Shown here: piece after piece, positions 26,812-35,485 of the stretch | How the letters are laid out: every line of letters begins with the position of its first letter | How positions within the stretch are numbered: position 1 is the stretch's first letter | Source of the DNA: Deltaproteobacteria bacterium | GTDB lineage: Bacteria > Lernaellota > Lernaellaia > JACKCT01 | Length of the DNA: 64,000 bases | Assembly (NCBI GenBank): GCA_020633895.1 | Contig: JACKCT010000005.1 | Span: 196,316 to 260,315, forward strand | Direction: 5' to 3' | Notes under the pieces: model-generated | Databases searched by the model: none | The model's input: the letters and a program-made list of their open reading frames with translations, nothing else | What the model was told of the DNA's origin: nothing | Translations under genes and position numbers: made by a program

Positions 26812-28203
26812 ATGCGCTGGTTTCTTTTGCTCGTTCTGAGCGTTCTGCTTCTGTTTTCCCTACAATTCGCGTGCGGCGGCGGCGATGACGACGACGATTC
26901 GTCGGACGACGACACCGTGGACGATGACACGGCCGATGACGACACATCGGACGACGACACCGGCGACGATGATGATGACGACACGGAAATCCCGCCGTGC
27001 ATCAATTCGATCGAGGACAACGAGAGCGCCTGCCTGATCAAAGTCACCGACGTGGAGGACCGTTGGGATCGGCTGACCGCCTCGGATACGTATGACGGCG
27101 CCATCGCCGTGCTCTGGGATCGGGACTACCCGGAGGAATGCTGTGAGAAGTCCGCCGGCAAGGACGCCGAGGACAATCGCGGCCTGTTCGCGCGATTCTA
27201 CGACAGCGAATTGGAGCCGGCCTCCGACGCAATCCTGGTCCGCGGCGATAACGTGAGCGGTGACATCCTCATCTTCGGCAAAGGCGCTTTGGTCGCGGTT
27301 GCCGAAACGGTCGACGGCAAGGCCGGCGTGCGCGTCTACGCGGTCGACAGCGAAGGCGGCGTGGATAAGCGCTGGGAGATCGCGCCGACCATGGCCGATT
27401 ACAAATTCAGCGGCCCTCAACTACAGCACGACGGCACGGGCTACGTGCTGCTCTGGACCGCCTACAACTCCAAAAACACGGATGAATTCGAATATCGCGT
27501 GCAGCGCTTCGACTCCGACGGCAAGGAAAACGAAGACGTGACCATCCTCGATCTTGAGGGCGGATACCTGGCCTGGCAGATGAACGAAAAGGGGCTGGTG
27601 GCCATTGCGGCCAAGCGCGACGATTTCGACGAAAAGCCCGACGCGCGCAACATCGGCGTGTTCCTGTCGATCTTCGATGCGTCCACCAAGGACCTGGAAA
27701 AGACCGTCGGCCCCGTGCAGGTCAACGAACTGGTTCCCGGCGCTCAATGGCCGGCGACGGTGCGCTGGCTGGGCAAGGATCGGATCCGCGTCTACTGGGC
27801 CTCGGGTGATCCCTATCATGACATGGATCTCTATCTACGCGAGTTCCAGGCCGACGGCGACCCGTCCACCGACGAGCAGTTGATCCTGGACGAAGACACC
27901 ATTCGCTTCACCCCCAAGATCGCGCTGCAGGACGACGGCGAGGCCACGTACTACTGGGTGGACGCGCGCTTTGACGACAATTGTCCGATCGTCGAAGTGC
28001 GTCATGCGGATACGTTCGGCAAGGTGGACAGCGATGGAAACCTCTTCACGCTCTCCGAGAATCGTCTCTACTACTGGGATGTCCTGCCGATGCCGGACGA
28101 CGAGGTCGTGCATGTCATGTCGGGATACGACGACGCGAACTACGACTACGACCTCTACATCCAACGCACCGACGAATACGGTAAATATCTCTGCGAAGAA
28201 TAG
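26812..28203 (+). CDS. Secreted Asp-rich lipoprotein, tandem paralogue 2 of 4
   Basis: 463 aa from the ATG at 26812, with AGGAGG 7 nt upstream. Signal peptide MRWFLLLVLSVLLLFSLQ ending in FAC (lipobox), then GGG and a DDDTx-repeat linker of about 35 residues. The body starts with paired cysteines (PPCIN, SACLIKV, EECCEKS) and ends DLYIQRTDEYGKYLCEE, aligning with the ends of paralogues 1, 3 and 4. The last five codons are part of a 15-bp tandem repeat that continues past the stop. Predicted outer-membrane, possibly surface-exposed. Function unknown. Confidence 0.78.
   Translation: MRWFLLLVLSVLLLFSLQFACGGGDDDDDSSDDDTVDDDTADDDTSDDDTGDDDDDDTEIPPCINSIEDNESACLIKVTDVEDRWDRLTASDTYDGAIAVLWDRDYPEECCEKSAGKDAEDNRGLFARFYDSELEPASDAILVRGDNVSGDILIFGKGALVAVAETVDGKAGVRVYAVDSEGGVDKRWEIAPTMADYKFSGPQLQHDGTGYVLLWTAYNSKNTDEFEYRVQRFDSDGKENEDVTILDLEGGYLAWQMNEKGLVAIAAKRDDFDEKPDARNIGVFLSIFDASTKDLEKTVGPVQVNELVPGAQWPATVRWLGKDRIRVYWASGDPYHDMDLYLREFQADGDPSTDEQLILDEDTIRFTPKIALQDDGEATYYWVDARFDDNCPIVEVRHADTFGKVDSDGNLFTLSENRLYYWDVLPMPDDEVVHVMSGYDDANYDYDLYIQRTDEYGKYLCEE
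26881..26985 (+). repeat. Asp-codon repeat tract (DDDTx units)
   Basis: Degenerate 15-bp coding repeat, five codons per unit (GAY GAY GAY ACN x), giving Asp-Asp-Asp-Thr-Val/Ala/Ser/Gly. Comparable tracts are in the genes at 28324, 33135 and 39404. Confidence 0.7.
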
Positions 28204-28263
28204 CGCTGCAAAGAATAACTCTGCAAAGAGAAACTCTGCAAAGAGAAACTCGGCAAAGAATAA
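28189..28263 (+). repeat. 15-bp tandem repeat (5 copies) spanning a stop codon
   Basis: Units CTCTGCGAAGAATAG, CGCTGCAAAGAATAA, CTCTGCAAAGAGAAA (twice) and CTCGGCAAAGAATAA. The first copy encodes the last four residues (LCEE) plus the stop of paralogue 2; the rest lie downstream. The repeat looks like serial duplication of the gene's 3' end. Confidence 0.85.
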
Positions 28264-28282
28264 TCTCGCGAACGCATTCCCT

Positions 28283-28300
28283 GGGGGCTTCGGCGCCCCC
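28283..28300 (+). terminator. Possible terminator or attenuator between paralogues 2 and 3
   Basis: GGGGGC, 6-nt loop TTCGGC, GCCCCC, then GGGTTT. The stem is strong but the T-tract is weak, so it may only reduce read-through into paralogue 3, whose start is 24 nt downstream. Confidence 0.45.
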
Positions 28301-28323
28301 GGGTTTCATCCTATGAGGTCATC

Positions 28324-29754
28324 ATGTCTCGATGGTTATTGCTCTTTTTGATTTTCGCGGTCGCGGCGGCGTCGCTTTTTGTCGCCTGCAACGGCGACGA
28401 TGACGACGACAACGACGCGGCGGATGACGACACGGCGGATGACGACACGGCCGATGACGACACGGCCGATGACGATCTGCCCGATGTGGACCCGTATTGC
28501 AGCGGCGAGCCGGACGAAGCGCTCGACGGCCTGACGGCGCCGGTCGGCGGATTATGCGCCGATGAAGACGTGCCGGTGGTCGCGGCGTGCCCGGTGCGGG
28601 TGAATGAGTCTTCGGACAACGACGAGCAGCCGTATTTTCTGGGCGAGACGTGCCACGGCCGCGTGGTCGCCTTTTGGAAGCGGGACAACTACGACTGCGG
28701 CGAGAAATCGGCCAAGGCGCTGACGAATCTGTCCTCGGCGATGCGTCGGTTCGATGCGTCGGAGGCCGCGCCCATCGACCATGAGCGCGAGTTGGACGAG
28801 CAGGCCGGCGATGTGGGCTTGGCGCTCGCCGATCGTTTCGTCAATGCGTTCGTTTATGTCGTCGAGGGCGGGGCGAAGGACCATACCGGCGTCGCCGTGC
28901 AAGTGTTCCGCCACGACGGCAAGCGCGTCGGCGAATGGCGGCAGCTCGACGCGGACGACGAGTTTCGGCGTCCCGAGTCCCTGTCCCTCACGCCCATCGG
29001 CACGGAGTTTTTCTTTTCCTGGTACGCCGCGCCCTCCGGCGGGGGCGACGGGAAGATTTACGCGCGCCGGTTCGGGACGGACGGCGAGCCGGTCGGCGAC
29101 CAGGTGGAACTGCCGTTCCTCGACGCGTCCGTCTATTGGGCGACGCGTGGCGACAAAATTCTGGCCGTGACCAACGCCACCGAAGGCGTTGAGACCAAGG
29201 CGTTGTCGAAGGGTATGTACGCGTATTTGCTCAATGGGGATCTGGAACTCGTCGCCGGGCCGACGCTGTTGGAAGACGGCGAGGAATATTCCCATCGGCC
29301 GACGTTCGTCGAATGGACGGGGGACGATGAGTTTCGCGTTGTCGAGATCGTGAGCCGGGATGAGGGATATGACATCGCCGCGCGTCTCTATCACGCGGAC
29401 GGCACGCCGAACGGCGACGAAGCGGTGCTGGTCGCGCAGCCCGACGCGATTTTCTTCCCCCGTGTCGTGTCCGATCCCGACGGCGGGTTGACGGTGGTGT
29501 GGGCGAACGGCGTGGAAGACGCGCGTTGCGTGCAGTTCCAGGCGCGGTCGTTCGCCGCCGATTTTACTCCCACAGGCGACGCGAAGACGTTGCTCTATTC
29601 GGACAGCTACAACCAAAGCCGATACAGCGCCGCCCGCTTGTCCAACGGTCGCCTGGCGCTGGCCTTCGGCGCGTTCGACGGCGCCGAACAATGCCCCCTG
29701 GACACGTACCTGCAACTTTTCGATGAGGCCAATGAAGCGGTTTGTCTCAAATAA
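28324..29754 (+). CDS. Secreted Asp-rich lipoprotein, tandem paralogue 3 of 4
   Basis: 476 aa. GAGG 5 nt before the ATG. Signal peptide ending FVAC (lipobox), then NGDDDD and four ADDDT units. Conserved family marks: AACPVRVNE near residue 88 (compare CPVRINE in paralogue 1), DCGEKSAKAL near 120 (compare CCEKSAGKD in paralogue 2) and the C-terminal DTYLQLFDEANEAVCLK. The body is rich in beta segments with Asp-Gly turns. It ends 13 nt before paralogue 4, so the last two genes are probably co-transcribed. Function unknown. Confidence 0.78.
   Translation: MSRWLLLFLIFAVAAASLFVACNGDDDDDNDAADDDTADDDTADDDTADDDLPDVDPYCSGEPDEALDGLTAPVGGLCADEDVPVVAACPVRVNESSDNDEQPYFLGETCHGRVVAFWKRDNYDCGEKSAKALTNLSSAMRRFDASEAAPIDHERELDEQAGDVGLALADRFVNAFVYVVEGGAKDHTGVAVQVFRHDGKRVGEWRQLDADDEFRRPESLSLTPIGTEFFFSWYAAPSGGGDGKIYARRFGTDGEPVGDQVELPFLDASVYWATRGDKILAVTNATEGVETKALSKGMYAYLLNGDLELVAGPTLLEDGEEYSHRPTFVEWTGDDEFRVVEIVSRDEGYDIAARLYHADGTPNGDEAVLVAQPDAIFFPRVVSDPDGGLTVVWANGVEDARCVQFQARSFAADFTPTGDAKTLLYSDSYNQSRYSAARLSNGRLALAFGAFDGAEQCPLDTYLQLFDEANEAVCLK
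28419..28478 (+). repeat. 15-bp coding tandem repeat (ADDDT x4)
   Basis: Four nearly identical copies of GCGGATGACGACACG, the cleanest example of the Asp-linker repeat in the window; unit length 15 bp means gain or loss keeps the frame. Confidence 0.8.
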
Positions 29755-29767
29755 GAAGGGTCGTCAA

Positions 29768-31207
29768 ATGAAATTCGTGGGGATCTTCTTGCTGGCGTCC
29801 GCCCTCGTCGTCGCGACATGGACCGCATGCACCGGCGACCACGACGACGACCATGACGCGACAGATGACGACGCATCCGATGACGACCTCGAATGCCCGT
29901 TGCCCGAACTAGAAGGGCTGGAGGGGAAATTGTTTCCTATAGAGGGAGGGCTTTCTCCATCGGATATACAAGCCGCTGCGGTAGATTGCGCCCCCTACGA
30001 ATTTGATGCGCCGCTGGCGACGTGCCCGAGCTGGGTTTCGCCGGGCTCGACTTTGGACATTTCTCTTATTGCTGCGACGAATGATCGTAAGGGCGGCGGT
30101 TTTGGAATGCTCTGGCACGAGTATTATTTTGACGAGGGCGAAAAGAGCAAACTCGATGAACCCGAGTTCGCATGGTATTTCCGGATTTTTGATGAAAACG
30201 GAGAAGGGTCCACTCCCAGCGTGGACGTCACCGAGTCGCTGGGACTGGGTTATTATTCCTCGTCCGGTGCAGCTCACCTGGACGACAAATTGCGATTGGT
30301 CACGGCCCGGTCCACGGACAACTATGCGCTAAACTATTTTGTCCTCGACCGTGAAAGCGGAGACCTCGTCAAAAGCCCCCAAGCACTTCCCAACGCGATG
30401 TATGCCAGCCGCCCTTCAATTTTTCGCTGGAGAGACGGCTTTTTGCTGGCGTGGGACAATGTCATTGATGAGGAAGCCGAAATCTCGACAACTGAAGCGC
30501 GGTTCGCCATTGCGGACAGCAATGATGACGTGCAGTCTTCGGGGTGGTCCTTTCCTCAGTATCCGAATCCGGTCGACGTGCATGTTGCCGGCGACTTGAT
30601 GGCTCTCGCGTTTCGTCCCGCGATTGATGAAGGCAAGGTCAGTCCCTTGGTCGCGCAGGAACTTGCACTGTATCTGGTAATCTTGGACGAAAATTTCGAA
30701 GCGGTTGCCGGACCGATCATGGTGAGCGAGCAATCGAGCGGCGACGTGAAAGAGGCCAAGGTCGTCGAGGCCGAGGATGGAGGGTGGTTCGTCGCATACA
30801 TTTACCGTGCTCCGGAAAATCCTCTTGGAGGGTTGGTGTACATAAGCCGATTTAACCGAGAGCTCCACCAAATTCGCGGACCTGAACTTGTCCACACCAA
30901 CGACAATGGTCAACGCGGCGATTTGCAACTGATCCATCGGGATGACGGCGGAACTCAGGTGTTCTGGGCCGAAAGCCAGGACGAAGAAGGCGGATACTGC
31001 GATTCCATACGTAGTCGTATTTACAATGTTCCCGGCTGTCCGGACGGCCCGACGATTCGAGCCAATGAGGAAGGGACCGAAGGATTCAGGATTCGCATAC
31101 AATCTCTAGGATTGCCAGGAGGGCGATCGGCCCTACTCACGAAACCCGGTCCTCGCATCGGGATCCAGTACCTGGACAAATATGGGCGCCCTGAGTGCCC
31201 CGGGTAG
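29768..31207 (+). CDS. Secreted lipoprotein, tandem paralogue 4 of 4
   Basis: 479 aa from the ATG at 29768 (GAAGGG 7 nt upstream). Signal peptide ending WTAC, a short Asp/His linker (DHDDDHDATDDDASDDD), then a body with ATCPSWVSPG near residue 88, DEGEKSKLDEP near 125 matching the family EKSK/A position, and the ending IGIQYLDKYGRPECPG. GC content looks visibly lower than in paralogues 2 and 3, suggesting different age or origin. Its stop lies 9 bp from the stop of the convergent TldD-like gene. Function unknown. Confidence 0.75.
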   Translation: MKFVGIFLLASALVVATWTACTGDHDDDHDATDDDASDDDLECPLPELEGLEGKLFPIEGGLSPSDIQAAAVDCAPYEFDAPLATCPSWVSPGSTLDISLIAATNDRKGGGFGMLWHEYYFDEGEKSKLDEPEFAWYFRIFDENGEGSTPSVDVTESLGLGYYSSSGAAHLDDKLRLVTARSTDNYALNYFVLDRESGDLVKSPQALPNAMYASRPSIFRWRDGFLLAWDNVIDEEAEISTTEARFAIADSNDDVQSSGWSFPQYPNPVDVHVAGDLMALAFRPAIDEGKVSPLVAQELALYLVILDENFEAVAGPIMVSEQSSGDVKEAKVVEAEDGGWFVAYIYRAPENPLGGLVYISRFNRELHQIRGPELVHTNDNGQRGDLQLIHRDDGGTQVFWAESQDEEGGYCDSIRSRIYNVPGCPDGPTIRANEEGTEGFRIRIQSLGLPGGRSALLTKPGPRIGIQYLDKYGRPECPG

Positions 31208-31216
31208 CCCCTTCGG

Positions 31217-32932
31217 CTACTCGGAGCGAAACGGCGCGTCGAGAACCGGCGGGCGTTTGGGCGTGGTGGTCGTGCGTTGCAGTTCGACTTCGGAGACGAG
31301 AGCCGAGGGGGCGACGGCGCTGACCGGCACATAGCCGCTTTCCGCGCCGCAGAACCCGTTGAAGATCCCCGGCGTCTCGTCGGTGGCGATCAGCTTGCTG
31401 ATGGACACCAGCGGCGTGCCCACCAACTCCGCTCCGCGCACCAGCGTTTCCTCGCCCGTGTCCGGATCGACCTTGTAGATCAGGCTCGGCTTGTTGGCGA
31501 AGGCCTGGAAGTTGTACGAATCGGTGGACGTCTCGCCGCCCATGGAGCGCTTGAGAATCAGGCCGAAGGGCTTGCCCTGGCGCTTGACCTCGTCGATGAG
31601 CATGGCCTTGAGCTTCTTGGCCGACACCTGCTTGTCCGACTCGACGATCGTATTGGCCATGCGCGCCATGGGGTCGTAAACGCCGTTGTTGCGGCCGTGG
31701 CCGTTGGAATGGTCGAAGCCGGGAATCGGCGCGCGGGACAGCAGATAGTTGCGCAGGACGCCGTGGTCGACCAGCGTCACCCGCTGGGCCGGGACGCCTT
31801 CACTGTCGTAGCGGTAGTAGCCGTTCAGATCCTGATCGCCCAGGTATTGCAGCGTCGGGTCGTCATAAACCGAGATGAACGTCGGCAGGATCTCCTTGCC
31901 CACCTTGCCCTTGAAGGTCTGCCCCTCCTGCGTGTCGCGCATGCGCTCGCCTTCCAGGCGATGGCCGATCGCCTCGTGGAAGAACGTCCCCGTCGTTTGC
32001 GGATCGAGGATCGCCGGACCGGAATAGGGGTCGATCTTGTCCGCGGTGCGCAGGGCCTTGATCTCGCTCACCATCTTGGTCGTCTCGGCGCGCAGTTCGT
32101 CGAACGTCGGCATCGACTTGGTCGTTCCCGCGTAACGCACATAGCTGTGTTCCAGCTCCATGCCGTCCACGGCCAGGGCTCGGGCGTAGACATAGAAGGT
32201 GAGCAGTTGGTCGTCGTCGACGATGACGGTGCCTTCGGTGTTGATGAAGTAGCGCGTCTCGACCTCGTGGGAAACCCGCACGGTCGATTCGAGCAGTTCC
32301 GGTTCGTCCTTCAACTCGGCGGACAGGTCGCGGATGAAATCGGTCCACGCGGCCTTGTCGAATTTCATGGGCTTGGATTTATCGAAATAGCGCGCCGGCT
32401 CCTGGCGGGAAAAGTCGTCGAATTGCTCGTCCTCGGGCGCGTCCGCGGTGTAGATGTCCGAACTTTTTTTCGACAGGAACGACGACAGCGCGTTTTTGTA
32501 GGCCTGGTCGGTGGCGAGCCACAACTGGCCGCGCAGGGCGGTGGCGTCGTCGTCCTTGGGGCCGTAGAACTGGCGCTCCACGTCGTGAAAATCCACGTCC
32601 GGGTTGTAGGAGAAGCGATAGCCGCCCTTGCCCGACGAGTCGAAGGTGTAGTCGCCGACGCGCACTTCCACGTACAGATCCCGGTGGTTGTTTTCGTAGT
32701 CGTCAAAAATTGCGCCGAAGCGGGCGGTCAGATTTTCCGATCGGGAGCTTTGCATCTGGTAGGCGACGAAATAGGGCGGGTCATATGTCCCCAGATGCAT
32801 GGTTCGCGAGCGTTCCATCTCCTGCTGCATCGCTTTGAGGAGGGCGGTGCGGTCCTCCTCCCGGGCGAGGACGACATTGGCGGACAGGGCGATCGTCAAA
32901 ACGGCGAGAAGGGCCGCGAGGGTGCGTTTCAT
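31217..32932 (-). CDS. Exported TldD/PmbA-family metallopeptidase-like protein
   Basis: 571 aa from the ATG at 32932. Unlike classical cytosolic TldD/TldE, it begins with a clear signal peptide (LAALLAVLTIALSANVVLA). TldD hallmarks follow: FFHEAIGHRLEGER with the HExxxH zinc motif near residue 320, LVDHGVLRNYL near 400, and the C-terminal GFCGAESGYVPV, the position of the TldD metal-ligand Cys. TldD/TldE heterodimers cleave unfolded peptides; no TldE partner is encoded here. The N-terminal 250 residues (MERSRTMHLGTYDPPYFVAY...) form a typical TldD-1 domain. Predicted periplasmic or extracellular. Confidence 0.85.
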   Translation of the reverse strand: MKRTLAALLAVLTIALSANVVLAREEDRTALLKAMQQEMERSRTMHLGTYDPPYFVAYQMQSSRSENLTARFGAIFDDYENNHRDLYVEVRVGDYTFDSSGKGGYRFSYNPDVDFHDVERQFYGPKDDDATALRGQLWLATDQAYKNALSSFLSKKSSDIYTADAPEDEQFDDFSRQEPARYFDKSKPMKFDKAAWTDFIRDLSAELKDEPELLESTVRVSHEVETRYFINTEGTVIVDDDQLLTFYVYARALAVDGMELEHSYVRYAGTTKSMPTFDELRAETTKMVSEIKALRTADKIDPYSGPAILDPQTTGTFFHEAIGHRLEGERMRDTQEGQTFKGKVGKEILPTFISVYDDPTLQYLGDQDLNGYYRYDSEGVPAQRVTLVDHGVLRNYLLSRAPIPGFDHSNGHGRNNGVYDPMARMANTIVESDKQVSAKKLKAMLIDEVKRQGKPFGLILKRSMGGETSTDSYNFQAFANKPSLIYKVDPDTGEETLVRGAELVGTPLVSISKLIATDETPGIFNGFCGAESGYVPVSAVAPSALVSEVELQRTTTTPKRPPVLDAPFRSE

Positions 32933-33134
32933 GTATCCATCCGAAAAACGGCGCCCGATTTTTTCGAGACGCCGGCGCGGGGTCAAATCGGTGGGGAGCA
33001 TATCACGGCCCCCCGAACGGCAAAAGTCGGCCCGAGGTTCGGACGGTGTCGGGAGCCGGGATGGTTGACAGTGTCGCAAGCCCTACCTCAAGATTCGCCC
33101 GGCCCCGATTCACCTCGGGGCTTTGGAGTGTTTG

Positions 33135-34613
33135 ATGGCCCGAAGGCTGACCCTCGGCGTCCTGCTGGGCGCCCTCATTATGGCGGGAGCGATCTTCGCC
33201 TGCACGCCGTTGTCCGAGGACGAGCCGGACCCGGTGACGCAGTCCGCCGCGGTCGTTCGTCCCCTGACAGACACCAACAAGGCGTTTTTGTTCGTCGCCA
33301 ATCCGTTTTTCGACGTGCTTTATCGCGTCGATCTGGACTCCCACCATGTCCGGCAGCGTCCCATCGGCGAGGCGCCCCACGATTTGGCGGCCAGCGCGGA
33401 CGGGCGATACGTGGCCGTGGCTTCGGGCGGGAGCCGGTCGGTGACGGTGGTGCGTTCGGAGGATTTGGTGGGCCGGACGGTCCGCGTCGGGTTCGCGCCT
33501 CGGGATTTGGCGTTTTCGCCGGACGGCGCGTCGTTGGCCGTGGCGAACTATGACCAGTCGTCGGTGACGATCATCGACACGGGCGACTTCGGCCAGTGGG
33601 AGGTGCCGGTCGGCGTCGGGCCGATCAGTCTGGCGTTCGATCCCACCGGGGCGTTCCTCCTGGTGGCGAATTTCGAGTCGGACAGCGTGGAACTGATCGA
33701 CATGGCCGAGCGCCGGCCGGTTGCCGAATGGCTCGACGCGCCCGTCGAGATGGTCGACGAGGGCGGCGTGGTGGACGTCGATGACGACGACGACACGTCA
33801 GATGACGACACCGTCGATGATGATACGGCCGACGACGACACCGGCGACGATGACATGGCCGACGATGACACGGCGGATGATGACACCGCCGATGACGACA
33901 CCGCCGACGAACGTCCGGCAAAGCTCGACCTGGTCACGGGACTGGACGCGATCGACCGGCCGCAGGTCGTGACCTACGGGTTGCCGGACACACCGTCCGA
34001 GGGCGTGATTCTGATCGGCGTTCGGCAGGCGCCTGAATATGAATTGGACACGACGCGCGCCGATTCGGTCATTGCGTTGCGATTGCCGGACGGGATGGAT
34101 CTGGCCGAATACGTCGCCGCGTTGCGCGAGGATGCCGCCGCCGCGCCGCCCCTGCGGGCGCAGATCGTCGAGGCGGGCGTCAATCCGCGAGCGCTGGTTT
34201 GGACGCCGACGGGCGATACCCTCTTCGGTCTGTTCTACGCCGCGGACGAATTCGGCACGACGACCAATGTTCTCTCCGAGTTGGAATTCGGCCCCGGCGG
34301 CTTGTTGCGCGAGTCCAAGCGCATCGCCGTCGGACGCAATCCCGCCGCCATGGCCCTGTCGTCCGACGGCCTGATGGTGGCGGTCGCCAACAAGGACGAC
34401 GCGACCGTCAGCCTGGTCGACGCGGAGGACGGATCGCTGCGTTCGGTGGGCACGGAGGAGCAGCCTTTCGCGCTCGCCTATCGCCCCGACACCGACGAGT
34501 TGTTCGTCGCCCACCGGATCCCGCTGATGCCCGTCACGCGCATCCTGACCGACGAGGCCGAAGCGAAGCTGATTATCGAGACGCTCAGCGTCGGCGAGTT
34601 CGTGGGGGATTGA
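33135..34613 (+). CDS. YVTN-type beta-propeller lipoprotein with internal Asp-rich insert
   Basis: 492 aa from the ATG at 33135 (GGAG 6 nt upstream). Lipoprotein signal ending AIFAC. YVTN/NHL-like propeller blades: DLAASADGRYVAVASGGS, DLAFSPDGASLAVANYD, SLAFDPTGAFLLVANFE, later MALSSDGLMVAVANKD and FALAYRPDTDELFVAH. Between blades, about residues 215-260, is a poly-Asp insert of DDDT(x) units; in the other lipoproteins such tracts follow the lipobox directly. The last two bases overlap the start of the barrel gene (TGATG). It may bind or present something at the cell surface together with that barrel. Confidence 0.82.
   Translation: MARRLTLGVLLGALIMAGAIFACTPLSEDEPDPVTQSAAVVRPLTDTNKAFLFVANPFFDVLYRVDLDSHHVRQRPIGEAPHDLAASADGRYVAVASGGSRSVTVVRSEDLVGRTVRVGFAPRDLAFSPDGASLAVANYDQSSVTIIDTGDFGQWEVPVGVGPISLAFDPTGAFLLVANFESDSVELIDMAERRPVAEWLDAPVEMVDEGGVVDVDDDDDTSDDDTVDDDTADDDTGDDDMADDDTADDDTADDDTADERPAKLDLVTGLDAIDRPQVVTYGLPDTPSEGVILIGVRQAPEYELDTTRADSVIALRLPDGMDLAEYVAALREDAAAAPPLRAQIVEAGVNPRALVWTPTGDTLFGLFYAADEFGTTTNVLSELEFGPGGLLRESKRIAVGRNPAAMALSSDGLMVAVANKDDATVSLVDAEDGSLRSVGTEEQPFALAYRPDTDELFVAHRIPLMPVTRILTDEAEAKLIIETLSVGEFVGD
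33780..33910 (+). repeat. 15-bp coding tandem repeat (DDDTx) inside a propeller gene
   Basis: About eight degenerate units encoding DDDT followed by Ser, Val, Ala, Gly or Ala. Flanking sequence is ordinary propeller coding DNA. Confidence 0.7.
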
Positions 34614-35326
34614 TGAAACGCGTCGCGACCATTGCCGCCGTTCTGATCGCGCTGGCGTGCGCGGCGCCCGCGTCGGCCTACGACTGGGCGATTCAGGCGA
34701 CTTTCTCCGGACGCACCGCCTCCATCCACGACGACGCCTATGACGACGTCTACGACGGCGCGTCTCTTTCCGGCTTCGACTTAGGGATCGACAGCGAGCT
34801 GCTATGGGGCTTCGGGCCGTATATGCGCCTGTTCAACGCGGACGTCGAGGAGACATACCGCGAAGAAATCGAGGCGCAACTCAGCCTGTCGGAAGCCGCG
34901 ATCGGACTTCAGTGGCGATACTTTTTCGCGCCCTGGGTGGCGCCGGATTTGCGCGTTGGATTTTTGGGCTACGGCGCTCAACAGACCTTCGACGACGGTT
35001 CGCGAAAGGTCGAGCGGGACACGAGCGGCAAGGGCTTCGAACTGGCCCATAGTTGGAATTTTTACCCGCTGGCCTTCGTCGAGTCGCCCTACGTTCGCGG
35101 CATCGGCCTGAACGTCGGCATCAGCTACACCGGGCGCAAGCACGGCGACGAATTCGGCCGCATGGACCAGCTTCCGTCGACCAATTTCTCCCTCGGCCTG
35201 ACCTATCGCTTCAGCTTCCGCGACTGGAAGGATCCCTGGCAGGAACGCAAGGAATACAACCAGGACCCGCCCGAGCCGATGCCGACTTTCCCCGACGAAG
35301 ACGGCAAGATCGGCGTCGACCAATAG
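34613..35326 (+). CDS. Small outer-membrane beta-barrel protein
   Basis: 237 aa. Signal peptide VLIALACAAPASA, then alternating amphipathic strands with aromatic girdles (LGIDSELLWGFGPYMRLF, AAIGLQWRYFFAPWVAPDLR, GIGLNVGISYTGR, NFSLGLTYRFSFRDW), typical of an 8-strand OmpA/OmpW-sized barrel, and an acidic/Pro-rich periplasmic tail. The start overlaps the propeller gene stop by 1 nt, with GGGGG upstream, so the two are translationally coupled. No closer family recognised. Confidence 0.68.
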   Translation: MKRVATIAAVLIALACAAPASAYDWAIQATFSGRTASIHDDAYDDVYDGASLSGFDLGIDSELLWGFGPYMRLFNADVEETYREEIEAQLSLSEAAIGLQWRYFFAPWVAPDLRVGFLGYGAQQTFDDGSRKVERDTSGKGFELAHSWNFYPLAFVESPYVRGIGLNVGISYTGRKHGDEFGRMDQLPSTNFSLGLTYRFSFRDWKDPWQERKEYNQDPPEPMPTFPDEDGKIGVDQ

Positions 35327-35485
35327 CGTGATTTCCTGTCGAAGACTTTAACCGAACGGAGCCCCTCCCTAATCCTCCTTCGCCAAGGCTACGGCCCGGC
35401 AAGCTGCGCGCGGCTCCGGCGGACGCAAAACCAAGCACTGCCCGGTCACATTGCGCCGAACCCCGCCTTTGGCTAAGTTCGCGGT

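Noticed and set aside
28204-28300. CRISPR-like array suggested by the short repeats after the second lipoprotein
   Set aside because: Units are contiguous 15-bp tandem repeats without unique spacers.
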